From NCBI GenBank assembly GCA_964651435.1, contig CAZYVU010000006.1:26627-90626 (forward strand): a stretch of 64,000 bases of DNA, given 5' to 3'. Shown piece after piece: positions 60,589-64,000 of the stretch. The notes beneath the pieces are model-generated. The model was not told the origin of the DNA. It saw only the letters and a program-made list of their open reading frames with translations, and did no database searches. Within the stretch, counting starts at the first letter, position 1. The number at the start of each line of letters is the position of its first letter. A program made the translations under genes and the position numbers. This stretch comes from CAZYVU01 sp964651435 (GTDB lineage: Bacteria; Desulfobacterota; Syntrophorhabdia; Syntrophorhabdales; CAYQXL01).

Positions 60589-62283
60589 ATGAAAATAACA
60601 AAAGACACACACAAAGTCATGATCCTGATTGCCGGACTGATCTTTTTAATCCTCAATCCGGGGGTCGGAGAATCAGCAGGCAGCGAACCTGGTCTGTCCA
60701 AGGCCACCGTTGTGCGCTGCGCCGATCCGAACACCGCCGTATCCGCATACTTTAAAGTGATTCACGACGCGCCGCCCGATTTGAAGGAACAGATGCGCCG
60801 GTTTCCTAAGGGGGCTGATCTCCACAACCACCTGCCCGGTTCTGTAATGCCGCAAACATTTATAGAACTCGGCATAAAGGAAGGCAATTGTTACGGTGTT
60901 GACCGGAGCGATCCGACCAAGAGCATGATCATCCCCAACGCCGGCACACCCGATCTGTGTCCGCAGGGAAGCCTGCCTTTGTCAAAGATGAATGCTGCCG
61001 ATTACCAAAAGCTTATCGAATCGCTTTCCATGTACAACTTTCCCTATACGGATATCCAGTCTGGCTATAACCAGTTCTATGCAACATTCGGCCGTTTTGG
61101 TGTAAAGCCCCCCGGTTCTTTCAGCATCAATGGGATTATGCTGGCAAACCTGCTTCGAAACGCCGAAATGGATAGTGTGTCCTACGTGGAAACGATGTCA
61201 TACTTCCAGGTACGCGCAATAGTCAGCCTTGCAGACAAACTGAGACAGAAATATCCCGGTAATTCGCATTATACAGAGACGAGTCGCTACAAAGAAATGC
61301 TTGATTTTCTATTTAATTCTGGTTTGGAAGACGCTGTTGCCGCGGCGAGAAAAGATATTGCCCTATACATGGAAAGGACAAAAAATATTTTCAAATGCGG
61401 CACGCCATTCGAGGAGAGGGCATGCCATATTTTCTACGCCTTCATTGCGCCGGTCAACCGCAACGTCAGCACCAAAGGCAACCCCGCAGGCCCTGATCTG
61501 CCGTCCATGTTTACACAGACAGCGTTCTCGTTTCTGCTGTCCCTAAAGGATAAAAATGTTGCAGGAGTGAATCTCGTGGGCGCTGAAGACTGGCCCGTAT
61601 CGATGCAGACATTCAGGACTGCCATGCAGTTCTTCAGCTTTTTTCATTCCCACCCCATATTCAAGGACGTGAGTATCACCCTCCATGCCGGCGAAATCAC
61701 TCCTTGCTTCGTCGGCAAGGGAAATCCGGCGCTCAAAGAACACCGCACGGAATCTATCCATGCAGGGGCAAAGCGGCTCGGACACGCGGTTTCTACTGCT
61801 CACCTCGATAATCAGGATGCTCAAGAGGTAGTAAATCTCATGAAGGCAAAGAATGTTCTTATTGAAGTGCTCTTCACCGTCAATGCCCAGATACTGGGAG
61901 TGGCGGGCAATGACCATCCGTTCCCCTTTTACTGGAAGAATAGCGTCCCTGTGGCATTTTCAACGGATGACGAAGGGATCTCGTATGCCACCTACACCGA
62001 TGAGTGGGTATACGCCTTCCGTCAGTACGACATGAAACACAGCGACCTGATCCGCCTTGCACGCAACAGCCTGCAATACAGCTTTGCCCCCGGTGCGCCC
62101 CTCTGGCAGGACGTATCTCAGGCAAAGATCGTCGATCAGTGCCGGTATGTAACGCCCGGCATTCCCAACCCGCCGGATACATGTAAAGCCTTTCTGGCAA
62201 AGAGCAAGAAGGCGAAGTTGCAGTGGGATTACGAGGCATCTCTTAATGCGTATATGAAACAATTCGGGAAATCTTTCAAATGA
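60589..62283 (+). CDS. exported adenosine deaminase-like (ADGF/ADA family) protein
   Basis: 564 residues from ATG 60589 with GGGAGGA six bases upstream. Signal peptide about 1-31 (VMILIAGLIFLILNPGVGESAG). Metal-dependent deaminase landmarks are complete: KGADLHNHLPGS (two His), SITLHAGE (His, catalytic Glu), RLGHAVS and FSTDDEG (Asp pair). It is longer than bacterial ADA (about 340) and has the N-terminal extension seen in ADGF/CECR1-type secreted forms. Base composition is visibly more AT-rich than the rest of the window, and an IS lies just upstream, which suggests acquisition. It would deaminate adenosine outside the cytoplasm. Confidence 0.88.
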   Translation: MKITKDTHKVMILIAGLIFLILNPGVGESAGSEPGLSKATVVRCADPNTAVSAYFKVIHDAPPDLKEQMRRFPKGADLHNHLPGSVMPQTFIELGIKEGNCYGVDRSDPTKSMIIPNAGTPDLCPQGSLPLSKMNAADYQKLIESLSMYNFPYTDIQSGYNQFYATFGRFGVKPPGSFSINGIMLANLLRNAEMDSVSYVETMSYFQVRAIVSLADKLRQKYPGNSHYTETSRYKEMLDFLFNSGLEDAVAAARKDIALYMERTKNIFKCGTPFEERACHIFYAFIAPVNRNVSTKGNPAGPDLPSMFTQTAFSFLLSLKDKNVAGVNLVGAEDWPVSMQTFRTAMQFFSFFHSHPIFKDVSITLHAGEITPCFVGKGNPALKEHRTESIHAGAKRLGHAVSTAHLDNQDAQEVVNLMKAKNVLIEVLFTVNAQILGVAGNDHPFPFYWKNSVPVAFSTDDEGISYATYTDEWVYAFRQYDMKHSDLIRLARNSLQYSFAPGAPLWQDVSQAKIVDQCRYVTPGIPNPPDTCKAFLAKSKKAKLQWDYEASLNAYMKQFGKSFK

Positions 62284-62373
62284 TACAGGAAAAGGGCAGG
62301 AACATCTCTGTGTTGTCAGATCCAGCATTAAAGAGTATGATGCAACTTATTAAGGAGAGCCCCTGAACGCTTC

Positions 62374-63558
62374 ATGAAACAACCTGACACGCTTTTCAGC
62401 AAAGAGTTTATAACGATAAACTTCATTTTTTTCTTTACCGCAATAATAATGGCAATCTTCTTTCGTCTTCACCCGTATCTTCAATCCCTCAATATCAATC
62501 CGTCATGGATCGGCCCGATAATGTCTGCCGATTCCATGGCAGGGATGTTTCTGCAACCGGTCTTCGGCATGATGTTCACCGCAGGCAATGCAAAGAGATG
62601 GATGCATCTCGGCATCTCAGGACTGGCCATTGCTTTATTGCTTTATAACGTCTCTTTTTCAGCGCCGGCCCTTGTTGCGGTAAGAATCCTCCAGGGGGCC
62701 GGGTTTGTCTGCACGCTGTCGGCGTTTACGACGTTCATAGCAGCGCACATTCCCACGGAGAAGAGCGGCCAGGCATTCGGTCTTATTACAACCGTGAGGC
62801 TTTTGCCCTTTGCCCTTGTGCCGCCGGTAATGGATTATTGTTTCCCCGGGACGGGCGGTTTCATCTCTGCACTCAGATATTCCATTGTTATTATAATTTG
62901 CGCGATGGCGATGCTTTTTTTTCTTAAGCCTGGCGACCCATCAGATGCAAAACGGTTAAATGCCGGGCGCCTATCCATAAAAGAGGTGCTGAGCAATTTC
63001 AGAAACACAGGCATCTCAATACTCCTTCTGATTAATATATTGCTCTACACCGGGTATTCAACTGTGTTCTTTTTTCTGGCCGGATACTGCAAGTATGCGG
63101 AGATCGCAAATCCAGGCCTGTTTTTTACCGTAGCGACATTTGTAATGATAGGGGTCAGGTTTTCCTGCGCCGCACTGCTTGACAGGTTCAGCAAGTTTAC
63201 AACAACAGCCGTCTGCATGGCAGGTCTAGCCGTGTGCTATATATCACTGCCCGCGGTAGCAAGCAAAACCGGTTTTTTTGCAATCGCCTTTTTTAGTGGA
63301 CTCGGATGGGGGATCGCCATGCCTGTCCTTATGGGTGTAATGTTCGACATATCGCCGCCGTCTTTCAGGGGCCTCAACCTGAACATGTCGCTTACAATGG
63401 CGCTGGTCGGTTTTTTTGTCAGCCCCATTGCAGGCGGTTTTATTCTTGAAAGATCGGGTTATACTATGATTTTTCATTTCTGCGGGATATTGAGCATTAT
63501 TTCCGTACCGCTGATTGTGCTGGCAAAAAGAGGTGGGCAGCAATGCATTTTTTCTTGA
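62374..63558 (+). CDS. MFS transporter
   Basis: 394 residues, twelve predicted TM helices (INFIFFFTAIIMAIFFRLHP first; MALVGFFVSPIAGGFILERSG late). The loop between TM2 and TM3 is GNAKRWMHLG instead of the classical DxxGRR, and a central cytoplasmic loop lies near PGDPSDAKRLN. Same low-GC character as the deaminase gene 90 bp upstream, so probably one transferred unit. A nucleoside or purine-base cargo is suggested only by its neighbours. Confidence 0.85.
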   Translation: MKQPDTLFSKEFITINFIFFFTAIIMAIFFRLHPYLQSLNINPSWIGPIMSADSMAGMFLQPVFGMMFTAGNAKRWMHLGISGLAIALLLYNVSFSAPALVAVRILQGAGFVCTLSAFTTFIAAHIPTEKSGQAFGLITTVRLLPFALVPPVMDYCFPGTGGFISALRYSIVIIICAMAMLFFLKPGDPSDAKRLNAGRLSIKEVLSNFRNTGISILLLINILLYTGYSTVFFFLAGYCKYAEIANPGLFFTVATFVMIGVRFSCAALLDRFSKFTTTAVCMAGLAVCYISLPAVASKTGFFAIAFFSGLGWGIAMPVLMGVMFDISPPSFRGLNLNMSLTMALVGFFVSPIAGGFILERSGYTMIFHFCGILSIISVPLIVLAKRGGQQCIFS

Positions 63559-63758
63559 TTGCACATTTCCATAAGCACAACAATGTATATGCGGAAGAGG
63601 TTTTCCGGTATGGAGATGTGGACCAGGTTTTTTCCGATGCTGCGGAGATCTTTGAAACCGTGACCCGAACAGGTTATCAGGAGCACCTCTACGTGGAGCC
63701 CCATGGGGTTGTTGCCGTCCCGGAGGGAGATCGCATGACCGTATATGCCTCAACCCAG
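63555..63758 (+). pseudogene. fragment of a xanthine dehydrogenase-type molybdenum subunit gene
   Basis: Directly after the MFS gene the frame reads KHNNVYAEEVFRYGDVDQVF and FETVTRTGYQEHLYVEP, then GVVAVPEGDRMTVYASTQ. This matches the segment of XdhB/CoxL-type large subunits before the first molybdopterin-binding motif. Similarity stops at about 63758, where IS21-type sequence takes over. About 68 residues of a protein of 750 or more remain, so this is a relic. Confidence 0.75.
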
Positions 63759-63778
63759 ATGATTGTTTCGTATTGTTG

Positions 63779-64000
63779 CGGCAGCGCTTCAACTACCTCT
63801 CTCAAGCCGACCTGAGCGATAACTTCTTGAACCATATCATCCGGCACGCTTGCGACCTCCTGGTGACTGATGAGATTGGATACCTTACGCTCAAGCCCGA
63901 GCAGGTGAACGCCTTCTTCAAGCTGCCGGGTGAGCGCTACGGGAAGAAATCGACAATCCTGACGACAAATCTTGAAGACGCTGAGTGGTACGATCTCTTC
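63779..64000 (+). mobile_element. IS21-family istB (ATPase helper) fragment running off the window
   Basis: The frame reads FNYLSQADLSDNFLNHIIRH, then CDLLVTDEIGYLTLKPEQVN (Walker B) and STILTTNLEDAEWYDLF (sensor 1), as in IstB. The N-terminal part with Walker A is missing at the junction near 63758, and the 3' end lies beyond the window. Confidence 0.8.

Noticed and set aside
63543..63815. 90-codon frame at 63543 taken as a normal small gene
   Set aside because: Its middle matches an internal segment of a xanthine dehydrogenase large subunit, and its tail is out-of-frame istB sequence, so it is a junction artefact rather than a gene.

Overview
The window is GC-rich (about 60% by eye) bacterial chromosome with short intergenic gaps, strong Shine-Dalgarno (SD) sites and many overlapping operons. 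Several things together point to an anaerobic, probably syntrophic or sulfate-reducer-like member of the former Deltaproteobacteria (Desulfobacterota). These are three cytoplasmic molybdopterin/tungstopterin oxidoreductase plus ferredoxin pairs, a V/A-type ATPase with Na+-site residues, a CoA-transferase, and MEDS/PAS and HD-GYP signalling proteins. This assignment is an inference from gene content; there is no rRNA or other taxonomic marker here. I saw no tRNA, rRNA or CRISPR array.

Layout. 1-5.45 kb: the 3' end of an M6-like protease gene, then an IclR regulator - molybdoenzyme 1 - ferredoxin/GltD fusion operon. 5.5-13.4 kb (minus strand): two signalling operons, receiver / NMT1-like lipoprotein / histidine kinase / receiver-PAS-HD-GYP, and MEDS-PAS kinase / LuxR-type regulator. 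13.4-17.2 kb: cysteine hydrolase, seven-bladed YVTN propeller, HAD phosphatase, MarR regulator. 17.4-25.7 kb: molybdoenzyme 2 + two-cluster ferredoxin + aminotransferase, molybdoenzyme 3 + four-cluster ferredoxin + zinc-ribbon protein, then an exported cysteine-hydrolase homologue lacking its nucleophile. 25.9-31.8 kb: lytic transglycosylase, small exported and hypothetical proteins, TetR regulator, thioesterase, M15/DUF882-like protein. 31.9-40.8 kb: a complete nine-gene V/A-ATPase operon in the order H(F)-I-K-E-C-F(G)-A-B-D. 40.9-48.3 kb: a decayed ABC ATPase gene, a Cys-rich mini-protein, Kup, and an ABC importer operon with a HAD-IIA phosphatase. 48.4-57.5 kb: hypothetical protein, PcnB, CoA-transferase, M6-like protease with HDxxH, FAD reductase. 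57.5-64 kb: a visibly eroded segment with gene remnants, a DUF4143 ATPase, a broken IS256-family element, a lower-GC adenosine deaminase-like / MFS pair, a xanthine dehydrogenase fragment and an IS21 istB fragment at the window edge.

How it fits together. None of the three molybdoenzymes has a visible Tat signal, and each is translationally coupled to its ferredoxin through the same 8-bp overlap, so they look like soluble redox enzymes. In the first pair the ferredoxin carries an inserted GltD-type FAD/NAD(P)H module, which gives a direct route from NAD(P)H to the molybdenum site. The second pair is reduced: one cluster-ligand Cys is missing and the partner keeps only two cluster motifs. IclR and MarR genes next to the sets suggest induction by small, perhaps aromatic, ligands; the substrates cannot be read from sequence. 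The V/A-ATPase has the Na+-site residues known from Enterococcus hirae NtpK, which suggests sodium bioenergetics.
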